A model generated the notes under the pieces. That model was given only the letters and a program-made list of their open reading frames with translations. It did not search any database and was not told the origin of the DNA. A program made the position numbers and the translations under genes. DNA of 64,000 nt from Epiperipatus broadwayi (lineage: Eukaryota > Onychophora > Udeonychophora > Euonychophora > Peripatidae): NCBI GenBank assembly GCA_028023455.1, contig JAQFVV010006454.1, positions 1,037,001 to 1,101,000 on the forward strand. Direction: 5' to 3'. This document shows positions 1-11,400 of the stretch, piece after piece (positions within the stretch are counted from its first letter, which is position 1; the number at the start of each line of letters is the position of its first letter).

Positions 1-832
1 AAGCATACAATATAATCAACTATAATCAACAACCCATTAAAACCAGCCTAAAAATAACCAACCAAAGACTCATTTCACACTTCAAAAGATGGAGTCTGGA
101 ACCCAAATTCCTTGACTTCATCATTAAAATAAATCTTAATGCGCTTCCCATGAATTGGTTCCTTTATCACCGAAGAGGTTTTAACAGCATTGATCCTATA
201 TGTGGTCTGTGTGCTCGTGAAGATGAAACCATAGACCATATTATACACCAGTGCCCAAGACTTAAAACACTGAAAGATATAATTATAATTAATTCCAACA
301 TAAGACCTGATATGATTTTCTCACTTGAAAATGCCATTCATAATGGATTTTTTTCACTAATAAGGCTTTCTACCTTTGTCCTTTATTCCATATGGATAGT
401 GAGATGCAAAACTCTCATGGAATTACCCCCACCACAAATCATACCATTGTTTTATCAAACGCTCAAAAAAATCAAGAAACGTGACCAGCTCCTGGCCTCC
501 AGTAAAGTCTTTGATGACACCTGGTCTTTAACTGCTCTTTCCTTTTCCTGATTATCAACTCCCACCTACCCAGCATTATAGAATAGGAAATTCTAAAAGA
601 AAATATGCATGTTTATATTAAAAATGCTTATTCCATTAAACAAGTTCTTAGAATCTCATCACTATACCTAACCACATAAGAGTATAACAATTGTACTCTC
701 ATAACAAAATCTAGCCAGATGACAAATAGAACATTATACAATCATTTTATTGTACAATTTATTCATTTATCTATCCTTTATTAGTATGTAATCACTATTT
801 ATTGTTAATAAAAAATTTTGTTGAAATGAAAA
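1..832 (+). mobile_element. LINE copy A (family 1), 3' part
   Basis: This is the 3' end of an L1/Tx1-like non-LTR retrotransposon, cut by the window edge. It holds the last part of the reverse transcriptase ORF (3-551) and a roughly 280-bp A+T-rich 3' UTR. The UTR ends near an AATAAA-like run (about 809-815) followed by a TTGTTGAAA motif. Copy C near 59.1 kb ends with the same motif order. The exact 3' end and the target-site duplication cannot be fixed from one side. Family membership rests on protein-level similarity to copies B and C; the clade name is an inference. Confidence 0.8.
3..551 (+). CDS. LINE reverse transcriptase, C-terminal end (partial)
   Basis: This frame is open from the window edge to a TGA at 549-551, about 182 codons, so the true start lies upstream of the window. 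Near residue 30 is the stretch RWSLEPKFLDFII, which aligns with KWQLEPKFLDFII in copy C. A knuckle C-x2-C-x8-H-x4-C follows at 201-254, as in the zinc-binding C-terminal domain of many LINE reverse transcriptases. Next comes RLSTFVLYSIWIVRC, matched by RASMFVLYALWCTRC in copy C, and the ORF closes with a TWSL motif shared with copy C. No stop or frameshift interrupts the part seen, so this is the least damaged copy of the domain here. The catalytic core is outside the window, so activity cannot be judged. Confidence 0.8.
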   Translation, partial: AYNIINYNQQPIKTSLKITNQRLISHFKRWSLEPKFLDFIIKINLNALPMNWFLYHRRGFNSIDPICGLCAREDETIDHIIHQCPRLKTLKDIIIINSNIRPDMIFSLENAIHNGFFSLIRLSTFVLYSIWIVRCKTLMELPPPQIIPLFYQTLKKIKKRDQLLASSKVFDDTWSLTALSFS

Positions 833-1309
833 GATTTTGACCAGGGTAAATCTCTATCTCTCACTTCATTTAAAAAACAACATCCATCCAGGGCTTTTAT
901 TTTATTCAAAATTAATTTTAAAAAAAAATAAATGAGAAAATAAATCTAAGCTTTTAAAATAGATTACAATCAAAAATAAAAAGAAACTTGATCGCAATCA
1001 AAACTGTTTTAAATTAAAATGCTTTTACAAATGGATTAAAACTTTACTTGCTTTGAATTACTGTAATGAAAAAAAAAAAAAAACAAGCATCAAAAGAAAA
1101 TTATTTTAAACTAAAATCTATTGAAAAAGTGAAATTGCAGAATTTCAAAATATAAGTGAGTATGTGTCTTATTGCACATATTTTTAATATATATATAAAA
1201 AAAATAACATACAAAACTTTTAAATAGTTTTTTTTAAAAAACTTTGTAAATATAAATGTTAGTTTAAATTTCATGATGATTATCTTTGAAGCAGATAAAG
1301 CATCTGGTT

Positions 1310-1384
<75 letters not shown>

Positions 1385-2640
1385 TTGTGATTTCAAATAT
1401 ATCTAATAATTTGATTATATTTCTAGAGATCATTAACATGTAGAATTATTTTCTACATGCAGTGAAGACATGGGGATTTGTTAATGGTAATTAATACTTG
1501 ATCATATAATTATATCATTGTGATTTATATAATTAATATTTATTATGTCTCATTAGATATAACCTAGGATATTTTCAAGAATATGGGAAGACTATAATTT
1601 GTTGCATATGTATTTTTCTACTGTTGCTCATGAAATGTTAATTAAAATATAACTTAGAAACAATATTTCTTATTAATAAAATGTATAAAGAAGAGTTAAT
1701 TAAGGAGTTAATTATTTAAAAAGAAATACAATTTAAATTATAATAATAATTTTAAAGAGATTAATAATAACTTTAGAAGAATATAATGAATACTTTTATA
1801 CTTTATTAATATTAACTACAGAATGTATAGTGTTTTTTAAAGAATGGAAATAAGAAAATATATATATTGAAAATTATGTTATTACTAATCTATAAAGAAA
1901 TTATTGTTTATTATTATTCACTTATATATTGTGAGATTCAATTTTTTATATATAAAAATTGTAAAGTCAGAATACCATATCCATAGTCTGTTCCATCCAG
2001 AAGTAATTCATGTGATGTACTATTTGACAAGGTATTAAAAAGTTAAATGTGATGTATTGACCAGATTAACAAGCAACGTATATGGAGGGATAACATAAAG
2101 ATTTAAAATATGAAGAAAATTGTGATAAATCATATTAGCAGAGGATCATGGTAGATTCTTGGAACATTTCCTGGTAGTATGATCAGATGGTATCATGAAT
2201 TTAGCCTGGAAGAATGGAGTATGTATATCACTAATTTCATGTAATTATGCTTACCTCACATTATCAATGTAAATATCAATGTATCTAAAGATATATATTA
2301 TCATCAATATATCACCGATCATTGCAATATATTATATTTTGATGTATAAGTGTTAAACTTTCTACACTCACAATTTTGGCACCAACTACTTCAGATAAAT
2401 ACATCAATGATTATTCCCAACTATTTATTAAACTACTGGTTGTTCTTCTCCCAGATATAAACATTAATCAATTAAAAATTAATATATCATATGGTTCAAG
2501 AATGTGTGACTGGGTAAGTTTTAAGCATTATATATATATATTAAAGCTATAAAATCAACAAATAGTTTTAATTCTCCACTTTAGCTTCATTTTTACTAAT
2601 ATTTGTTTAAAGTCAACTTAAAGCATTAATAAATAATGGA
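833..2640. other. AT-rich spacer, no gene seen
   Basis: Apart from the (TA)n tract at 1314-1382 this stretch is simple A+T-rich DNA with homopolymer runs. The minus-strand frame through the (TA)n tract is only a low-complexity translation. I see no coding, RNA or transposon signature. Confidence 0.6.
1314..1382. repeat. (TA)n microsatellite
   Basis: About 34 uninterrupted TA units are read directly from the sequence. The flanks are ordinary AT-rich DNA and no element end adjoins the tract. Confidence 0.95.
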
Positions 2641-2692
2641 ATGATTTATTGCTCAGGAATGAATAGAAGTTCAAGCACGGAAGAGACGAATC

Positions 2693-2700
2693 TGACGTCA
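2693..2700. promoter_or_regulatory. CRE-like palindrome TGACGTCA
   Basis: This is a perfect 8-bp CREB/ATF-type palindrome in a CpG-bearing patch. An identical site lies 259 bp downstream. A perfect 8-mer with a central CG is not expected often in this AT-rich DNA, but no adjacent gene is recognised, so function is unproven. Confidence 0.3.
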
Positions 2701-2951
2701 TGATCCATAGACGATGAGTTCCAGAGATCAACGCTCCACTAACGCACTAATTACATACAGAAGCAGTGTTTAAAATCGAAAGCATTTTTACTCTTGAAAA
2801 ATAATAAAACTGATTTATTTTACGACATAAATTAATAATCTTTTTTAAAAAAAAAACTAATCATAAAATGTTCACATTTTTTGATTTACATTATATAGAT
2901 TTTTTTTTTTTTAAAAAATTAATAAGTCAATAAACCACATTGAAGGAAGCT

Positions 2952-2959
2952 TGACGTCA
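2952..2959. promoter_or_regulatory. CRE-like palindrome TGACGTCA
   Basis: This is the second perfect copy of the CREB/ATF palindrome, in the context CTTGACGTCATA. No TATA box or coding start follows convincingly on either strand. Confidence 0.3.
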
Positions 2960-4101
2960 TATACTAAGCAATATAACTATAATCAATAAAACTTTACTGC
3001 ATAACTAATAAACAAAAATTAATATCAAAGTAAAATTTTGTAGATATTTTTCTCTGTATTTTAAGTGAAACAATACATAATTGAAACTTAAATTTGTGTA
3101 AATTGTCTCTTCGGATGGACAAAAAAACCGGTCGCAATTTTTTGTTGGAAAAGATTAACAAAATTTTATCCGAAAAGTTTGGCCGTGTGTGTGTGTATGT
3201 AAATATAAATGCTTTGACTTTAAAAATCATTATCAACTTATTTTTATTTATAAATTATCTACTTCTTTTTTGTTGTTTTTATCCCAACGTTTCCCCAACT
3301 TTCAGATTTATTAACTCTTTCAATTCATAAACAATCAAAATAATAAAAAAAAGATCAGTCTATTCTTTAACTATGCTTTTTATTTACTGACATTTTCAAT
3401 TGATATTTTCAACTATAAAAGTTACCGTTACTTAATAATGTCAGATTTCTACATTTCCATTGCGCATCCTATTTTCACCCTATTTTGTTATCGTTATTTG
3501 CGCGTGTATAATAGCATGTAATGTCATATGACCACATATTCATATTTGTTTTGCAATTATGATTGTCAATTTATGTTATTATACATCAAAATAAAATAAA
3601 AATAGTGGAAATAAAATTTACAGATTACTATTTACAAGATATAAAACTAACTAAAATTTACTACCAAAATCAAAAACTAACTTTACACCAACTTTTTGTA
3701 AAATTTATACTTAAGAAAGTCGATAATTTGATAGTCATTATCAATTTGTTGTTTGTTTGTTTTTAAAAAAACTGAATTCTCAATACTATAAAATATATTA
3801 TTATACAGAAACATCTTTAGAAATTTACTCCTTACTCCTCTTTTTATTATTCTAAAAAATTAAAAAGATATATAACTAAAATACTAAAATTGATGTTATT
3901 TATTAGCGATAAATCTAAAAATAAACTTAATCCACATAATTTTTATCATTATGTTATAAACCTTGGTGTGAATTGATCATTATTAACAAACTGGCTCTAG
4001 GCAAAACAATTCAGCCATAATATATATCATCATCATTATCAACCATTATCAATCCACTGCAGGATGAAGGTCTCTCCAAGTTTAATCCATCTTCTCCGAA
4101 C

Positions 4102-4883
4102 TTAAGCTTCTCTTCTCCACATCACCCCTGCACACTTTCTTATTTCATCCATCCATCTCACATGTGGTCTCTTTCTGGGTCTTTTACAATCTCTTGGAAT
4201 CCAGTTTAAAATTTCAATTGTCCATCTATTATCATCTCTTCTAGCAATATGTCCAGCCCAACTCCACTTCAATCTTTTAATTTTTTCAATGATATCAGTA
4301 ACACCTGTTTGTTCTCTTATCCATACATTGCATTTTCGATCTCTTCTTGTTACTCCCAACATACATCTCTCCATACTTCTTTGAGTGGTCTGAAGTCTCT
4401 GTATTGCCCTTCTATTGAGTGTCCAAGTCTCAGATCCATAAGTAAGAACTGATAAAACACATTTGTTAAAAACCTTCCTTTTCAAACACATAGGCATATT
4501 TCCTTTTAGTATCAAGTTATTTCTACCAAAAGCACTCCAACCAAGTTTAATTCTATGATTAATTTCCTCCATTATGTTTCCATCTGCATTAATAATCTGA
4601 CCAAGGTATTTGTAACTGTTAACTTCTTCTAATTCATCATAATCAATCTTTATTTTCATATTTGAGCAAATCGATTAAACATTACTTTAGTCTTTTTAAC
4701 ATTTATCTTTAGTCCTACTTTCCTACTTTTATCTGATAACTCCTGCAACATTTCCTGCAGCTCTGAAGCATTATTTTCAAAAACAACTACATCATCTGTG
4801 AAATCTAAATGACTTAAATAATCTCCATTTACTTTCACTCCTTTAGTTTCCCATTTTAATCCACAAAATACTTCTTGCAGCAC
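4102..4883 (-). pseudogene. RTE reverse transcriptase, motif C and thumb/C-terminus (copy D)
   Basis: Two adjoining frames cover the end of the RT. The first (4656-4883) carries LDFTDDVVVF, the motif-C DD pair with a threonine where copy E has alanine. It ends at FNRFAQI. A one-base loss there puts the rest (4102-4659) in another frame, with YKYLGQIINADGN, the thumb-like RRAIQRLQTTQRSMERC and KRLKWSWAGHIARRDDNRW. That frame ends at RREA because of a TAA not present in copies E or F, whose reading continues to the GAT-rich tail. RTE elements typically have almost no 3' UTR, and the layout here fits that. Confidence 0.88.
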
Positions 4884-4987
4884 TGCTTTAAAACGTTTTG
4901 GAGATATGGAGTCACCTTGTCTTACACCTTTTTCAATGTTGACTTTCCCAGTGTCATTATGTAATCTAATTGTTGCTATTGCATTTT

Positions 4988-5824
4988 TTATAAATATTCT
5001 TTAATCACTGAAGAAATGTTTATAGAATCAAATGCCTTTTCATAATCTACAAATCCAAAACATAATGACAACCCATATTCATTTGTCCTTTCTATAACTT
5101 CTCTCAGTACCTGAATATGATCTACTGTACTAAAACCACTTTTAAATACAGCTTGTTCTCTTGGTTGGTGGAAATCCAATGTTCTCTGTAGACGAGTTGT
5201 AATTATCTTGGTAAAAATTTTATATAAAACTGATAAAAGGCTGATAGGTCTGTAATTTCTAATATCTTCTTTATCACCTTTTTTAAATATTAATATTATT
5301 ACTGCATTCTTCCAATCATCCTGTACATCTTTATCATTTAGACATTTGTTATATAACTTTGCTAAAAAATCTTCTGTTTCTTCACCTGTTTCTTTTAATA
5401 TATCAATTATAATTCCATCATTACCTGGAGCCTTTCCTTTCTTCATACATTTATTTGCATTTCTCACTTCTTCATTTAAAATTCTGGGCAATTCGGAAGA
5501 TGTAATAGATATATGAGGTACTTGTTCTTTATTACTATATAATTCTTGATAAAAATTTTCTACCAATTTCATGATGTCATCTCTCTTTTTAGTAATAATT
5601 CCATCTTTTTTTCTTATTGCAGATATAAATTTCCTACCAATACCAAAATGTTGTTTGTCATTCTTAAGACTTTTATTTTCTTCTACAGCTTTTCTTCCTA
5701 GTTCACAGTTATACTTTCTTATGTCATTTTCAATTCTTTTCCGTACCATTTTACAAAATTCGAGATATTCATTTCTTTTTAATGCATCATTTTTGTATAT
5801 CTTCATATTTCTTCTTTTTTTCAT
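4988..5824 (-). pseudogene. RTE reverse transcriptase core (copy D)
   Basis: The N-terminal and palm region of an RTE reverse transcriptase is seen. Landmarks in order are KGKAPGNDGI, YRPISLLSVLYKIFTK, REQAVFKSGFSTVDHI and FVDYEKAFDSI, where DYEKAFD carries the motif-A aspartate. The frame ends right after ISSVIK. Compared with copy E, 47 bp are missing between two TTAAAG direct repeats. This deletion removes the link to motif B and shifts the frame. The glycine of QAGF is V here. The first ATG in the frame is used only as a coordinate, since the true ORF begins upstream. Confidence 0.9.
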
Positions 5825-5837
5825 AAATTCTCTAGTC

Positions 5838-6362
5838 TCAGTAGAAATTTTTATTGGTCAATTGCTGCTTTTTTCTACCAGCTATCTTTGTTGCAGTTTT
5901 CAAAAGTGTATCAGTTATTTTCATATTAATTTCATTCAAATCTGAATCATGTTCAAAATCTACTAATACTTGAAACCGATTTGTAAGTTCTAATTTAAAT
6001 TCATTAGAATGTTTATGAAGATTAGGAATACCAACTGTAAATATTGTTTTTCTTAACAATTTTTGTCTTTCTAGTTTCACATTAACACGTATCTTGCACC
6101 TTACTAATCGATGATCACTTCCTGTGTTAAATCTATTAAGAACATTACAATCTTGAAATATGTATTTCCTGTTAGTCAAAATATAATCCAATTCTGCTGT
6201 ACCTTCATTTGGATGCTTCCATGTCCATTTTCTTTTAACATTTTTCTCAAAAAAAGAATTCATAATATAAAGTTTTTCTTTTTCTGCAAACTCCACAAGT
6301 CTATGTCCTCTCTCATTTCTATTCCCATAACCAAAATTACCTACAGCACTTTCATCTTTCAT
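5838..6362 (-). pseudogene. RTE endonuclease, C-terminal half (copy D)
   Basis: This fragment encodes the second half of the exonuclease-endonuclease-phosphatase domain plus the linker to the reverse transcriptase. Visible landmarks are NFGYGNRNERGHRLVEFA, WTWKHPNEGTAELDYIL and the catalytic-type SDHRLV. The upstream catalytic segments (glutamate region, GDFNAR) are absent because the element is 5'-truncated. The frame stops after QQLTNKNFY because one extra A in a run near 5845 shifts it relative to copy E. The RT frame continues just downstream at 5824. The family role is to nick target DNA and prime reverse transcription; this copy cannot make that protein. Confidence 0.88.
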
Positions 6363-6379
6363 TTGTTTACCAATTCTAG

Positions 6380-6406
6380 AATATATATATATATATATAT
6401 ATATAT

Positions 6407-6450
<44 letters not shown>
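6380..6450. repeat. (TA)n microsatellite, interrupted
   Basis: Two TA tracts are separated by a TTC interruption at about 6408-6410. The left edge touches the truncated 5' end of RTE copy D. The right edge lies about 35 bp from the 3' tail of the old RTE relic. Confidence 0.93.
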
Positions 6451-6453
<3 letters not shown>

Positions 6454-6484
6454 ACAAATTTATTTTAGAATTACTTTTATATTA

Positions 6485-6935
6485 TAATCATTTCAATCAT
6501 TATTAGTCCTTTGCAAAATATGTTTCCGAGTTTAATCCAATTTTTTTAATCTATAGTTACTTGTCTCTATATCACGTTACCAATTTTTTTCTATTGTATT
6601 CAACCATATTGTATATTTTATAACCTTTTGGAATCTACTTTTTAAACATTATCTACCTATTATCTAGTTCAAGTCTGTTTGAATCGATAATTTTTGAACT
6701 AATATAAATGATTAGCGTTTACAGTTTCACCCAAATATTTTGCTTCAGTATCTTCTTGTTAATTTCAACAATACTCTGCAGTTTTACTACTTATCCAAAT
6801 TTTAAATCCATAAGTAAGTGATGATAAAATAAAATTAATAAAACCATTCCAATTCAAGCACATAGGTATATATTTTTTTAATATTAAATTACTACTATAA
6901 GTTCATTACTCAAGTTTAAATTTATGATTAACTGA
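6485..6935 (-). mobile_element. Ancient RTE relic, 3' end only
   Basis: This is a heavily decayed copy of the same RTE family, in the same orientation as copy D. Aligned by eye with 4030-4570, the shared segments keep their order and spacing. They are the tail TCATTATTAG (near 6497), GAGTTTAATCCA, TTTTGGAATC (near 6628), TATCTTCTTGTTA (near 6750), AAATCCATAAGTAAG (near 6805) and CACATAGGTATAT (near 6858). No reading frame survives. It was not apparent from ORFs, only from nucleotide similarity. The 5' limit (right side) is approximate. Confidence 0.75.
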
Positions 6936-8229
6936 AAGTTCTTTGAATTGGAGGACATTACTGTTATATTCCTTATTATTTTTATTACAATATTTATTAC
7001 ATAATGACAGTGCTTTTCTACTATTGCTATCGCTCAATATTTATATATGATCATAGAACTTGATAATAAGTTGACTCTCATTTACATGTATTATTTGAAT
7101 GTTCTTTTAATAAACAGATTATGTATTATTTAAATGTTGTTTTGACAAACAGATTTTGGCATAGCCAATAAAATATATCAATCTGTTCATTAAAACAGCT
7201 TTCAGATAATAAATGTAAATGGGAGTTTAAGACAGAACTATGCATTATTTTAGTGTTTGTTGTTATAGATGCATTGTTTATTTATAAAAAAATTTAAATA
7301 AAAAAGTGAATTCAATCTATTGACTGTATATATTTGTAGAATAATGATAAGAATCACTATTTTAACAGTCAGAGAATCAAAACAGAGTTTTAAAAAACTT
7401 CCAATATAAAATGAAATCTCAGTATTGTGTGTATCTGCTGTATCAATATCTAGTTCAACAATCTCCTATCCACAAAAAAAAGTAAACATAAAATAAAAAT
7501 ATATAAAGAATATTTTAATAATTTAGTACATATTTCAATTGCATAGTGGCATAAGACAAGTGCTTGAAATTCTAGTAATCATCTTAATATTTCTTAAATA
7601 TTGTATATGTTGCATTTTATCGTTATCAATTTTCATTCATGTATTATTTACAAAAAGTCTATATGTTGCTTAAATGTACTATTTTTTTTTTATTTATATT
7701 TTTAAAAAAGTTTACATTATGTCTGGCAATTTTTAATCTATTATTATATTGTTTTATTTTTTTAATTATTTTTTAAAGCTATCACTAATCAAGTTAAAGA
7801 AATAATGAAAAAGATATGTAGTAAATTAAAATAAAATATACACATACTCATATAAAAAAAAATGCTTCTAACATTCTTAAAATTTATATCAGAACAATAT
7901 TTATATGTTTTTAAAATACAAAAGCCATCTTTATTTTTATTAATTATAAAGAATGTGTACAACATATTATTTTTTAAATTTTAACATATTATAAATATAT
8001 GTACATGTATGAATATGTTAAAATGTCCATCATTATTTATATATGTAATTTTATTTCCACTACATTATTTATTTGCAAAACTTTACATAAGTATGTTCAT
8101 GTGCCTGGTGAAGTGTTTTGGTCTTCTTTTTTCAGATTTCTTTTGGTTTAGTGAACTTTTAGTGCTGAATACTATAATCATAGTTGTATTATATTGTTTG
8201 GTTTGCTGCTTTTATAGTGTATATTTATT
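6936..8229. other. AT-rich spacer, no gene seen
   Basis: This is AT-rich DNA with T and A runs and no recognisable element. The frame at 8009-8269 is a hydrophobic low-complexity translation that runs into the inverted-repeat element at 8230, so I do not call it a gene. Confidence 0.55.
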
Positions 8230-8400
8230 AATATTTACTGAGGCTATAACCTCGAGAATATGCATGTAAAATGCGATAGTAGGGACCTCTACAAACCACA
8301 AGCTTACGCTATGGAAGAAAAGAGAGAAACCCTTTTTTACTTCAACCTACTTTCTATTTAAATAGGTGAAGCTGAAGTGATTATAGCCTCAGTAAATATT
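8230..8400. mobile_element. MITE-like element with 21-bp TIRs
   Basis: The 171-bp unit is bounded by near-perfect terminal inverted repeats. AATATTTACTGAGGCTATAAC at 8230-8250 pairs with 8380-8400 at 20 of 21 positions. Inside are GTAGGGACCTCTAC and CCACAAGCTT...GGAAGAAAAGAG, both also present at 12545-12660, so it is repetitive. No coding capacity is seen. A target duplication cannot be separated from the AT-rich flanks. It is most likely a non-autonomous DNA transposon; a SINE with a fortuitous foldback is the alternative. Confidence 0.65.
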
Positions 8401-11400
8401 ACTTATGTAATCAGTTTAATACATTTATAATTACAACTGTATATTTATTATTTTCAATATGTAAATGTGCTAATTTGCATCTCCCACCAGTTTTATAATT
8501 AGATGCTATTGAGTATTTTGTTTATAAGATTATTATTATTTGTGATGTACCAAGCTTTTTTATTTTCCTCTTTCTGTCATCATGTTCTAAGCATACAAGT
8601 TTGACATTTTATGGAACAAAGCTGTGACCATGTTCTTTTCATGATCTAAAAAAGCAGACATACATTTTGAGTTTTATATTGTGCATTTGTATAGGTATTT
8701 GCTTGGTACTAGAAATGCACAAACCAAAGAGACAACTAATGAAAGAAGAATACTCATTGCTAGACATACTAATATACATATGCAAAGTTATTATAGATAT
8801 TCAATCTGGGACTAATGAAGCAAATATTGTTAATAAACATTTCAAGATTGTTCAGATAATGAAAATCCTTGAAAATAAGTTAGACTTGGACTATTCCCTG
8901 TAAATTAGAATTTGGTTGAATATAAATGAGATTGTGTTTGTATCTAGATTGGATGGGTTTCACCCTTGTTAGAATAATTTGTAATATTTGTCAATTCTTA
9001 TACATATAAGACAGCTAATGCATTTTATAATCATTTAGCATTGAGTGACCTTTCTAATATGTAAAGGAGTGATGAAATGTTTATTAGCAGTTTCATTAAT
9101 CAAGACAAGAAATCCCAGTTAATGTTGGAAAAGAATTCTGTATTTATTAATAATACTTATAGATTGAGATTCATGCAACCAACATAATGGGTAATTGAAA
9201 ATCTCCCTGGCCCTACTAAAAGAAATTATTTATTATGAGAAAAGATGAGATTATTTTCTTATTTTCTCAGTATTTTAAAAATATGTCTGAAATAGCGAAA
9301 GAAAAAATATTAAATCAGTCCCACAATATATTTTAAGGATAATTTAAATTGATTAATATTATTAATGAGCATGGGTATGAAAGAAAGTAAATGTGTTTTA
9401 AATGTTTTTATTTATATAAGGTTATACAGGATGACTAATAAATATTCACGCACTTGATAGGTGTCTTGGAATAAAAAAAAGCAAATGCTAGGATTTCATT
9501 ATATTTATATAATGATATTGAACATAAAAATGATTCAGTAATATAAAAAAACTATTTGAAAATTCATTTCCAATGCTACAAAGTGAATTACGGTAAAATA
9601 TTTTATATTTATTATATATATATTATGTCTGTGCAATGTTATATATTAAAATTTTAATTATCTGTCTCAAGAAAAAATAAATTGATTTTATAAAACACTA
9701 GAAGACAATGTGATGTCATTTATTTATTTAACTTAATTTAGGCAACATTTATATATAAAAAAAAGATAGCAGAAAAGAAAAATTAAATAAGAGTCTGAAT
9801 AGATTTTGAAGAACAAAATAATTGAAATTGAAGTAATTAAATTGTAAAAAATATTTTTAAAAGTTTAATCAAACCTGCTAAATGATTCTATATCAGTAGT
9901 TTAGCAGAGACATTATCTATTTGTCCAAAATAAAACTAAATTAGGTCTTGTTTCTGCTCTCCACCTAGCGGAATAGATGTAACTTCTTGCTTTGCATTAT
10001 AAAATAATTGCAAAATATTTAAATTTGGGACCTTTTTTTAAATAGAAAAAAAATTTAATAGGAATATATAAAAATTGGAAATCTTTTTCTTAAATTATTA
10101 AATCTTACTCCTAATTTAATCCTCCATTTTTTAATTAAAAACAATTAATTATTTCATAATCTGAATGTAATCTTTGAAAATGATATATTAAAATGCAATC
10201 CTATCCCATGCTATTTAGGAATAACCTTGGATCACTTATTTTTCTTATTTAGTTAAGATTAGATCAAAATAAATTTTTAAGAATAATCTTCTTGGAATGC
10301 TATTTGGCACTACTTGGGATTATGGTACAAATTATTTTAAGGTCTGCCTCTTTAGCAGTTTCCTGCACGTGCGTAAAATGTAGAAATAATTTTGTAAATA
10401 CTTAAATAATTTTTTATAGAACAGCAACTAATGTGATGCTAAAATACGAATTCTTATAAAATAACTAATGACATGGCTTGCTTTGATAATTATAAGGATG
10501 ATGTCTATGATAGACAGATATATAAGAAATATTTTAGCCAAATTTATTATTATTAGATTTTATTAGACTTCTCCGTACCAGTTTTATTACAAAAACAGAA
10601 ATAAAAAGAAAGCAGTAGAGATTGAATTGCCAAGAAAAACATGTGACTTTTATCATTAAAAAGCAATACCATTTTAAAATTAGTTATTGTAGAATATTAG
10701 CATAACCTTGATTCAAAAGTTCTAATATTATCTTTTAGTGTATAAAATTAACTGTCATTTGTATTACTGGTATTTTTTCTTCGATTGTGGATCATTTTCT
10801 ATTTATTAAGTATGAAGAATAGAAGTTTGCATTGAGCAAAAAACAATTAGTTAAATTAAAAGTGACTATTGGATGAAGATAAGTGGAATGATAACAAAAC
10901 TTATATGTAATCATTATTCAAATCTATATTAAATTGTTAGGCAATGACATTATGAAACAATTCAACTACAACTAAGAAATGACTTGTTAAAGAATTGCAG
11001 TAAGAAATTACATTACTAAATATTAACCATGAAATTTTTAAGAAAACGACCTAGTTATTAAAAACATATACATTCAATAATAACCTGTATATACGTATGT
11101 GCGTGCAAACATATGATGAATAAATAAAGAAATTTTTTTAATTTTTTTATATATAATAGCAAGCTTTATAAACTATTTAGAGCTAAATGAGAAGTGATCA
11201 ACCCGCGATCCAGGATGGTATGAATACGTCGGCACAAGGTCGTAAAGTTAACTTAAAACAAAAATGCCTACGCTTTCAAATATAATATCAAATATCCCAC
11301 TAGTTTTATGTTACTCTCTTTTTTTTTTACTTTTATAAAATAAAATAAAAACCAACACTGACTATATATTACTTACTTATATATATATTTTCTATATTAA

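Larger units (their letters stand above)
2641..4027. other. AT-rich spacer with CpG-bearing patches
   Basis: No gene is recognised. Three patches keep CpG: 2675-2740, 3105-3195 and 3455-3510 (the last has GCGCA and GCGCG). The patch at 3105-3180 has a short inverted repeat, TCTTCGGAT against ATCCGAAAAG, about 50 bp apart. Short overlapping ORFs on both strands at 2994-3330 are AT-rich, not conserved-looking, and lack a convincing start. Confidence 0.45.
4028..6379 (-). mobile_element. RTE-like retrotransposon copy D, 5'-truncated
   Basis: This RTE-clade element reads right to left. Its 3' end (left) finishes in the GAT-rich tail GATTGATAATGG...GATGATGAT, followed by ATATATT. Its 5' end (right) starts abruptly inside the endonuclease at CTAGAATTGG, matching 60783-60792 of copy E, and abuts a (TA)n tract. 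It therefore lacks roughly the first 190 codons. ATATATT adjoins both ends and may be a target-site duplication from insertion into a TA repeat. The single long ORF is broken by several indels and a new stop, so the copy is dead. Confidence 0.92.

Noticed and set aside
5571-6506. Plus-strand ORFs across RTE copy D
   Set aside because: Antisense shadows of the endonuclease and RT frames, partly running into (TA)n.
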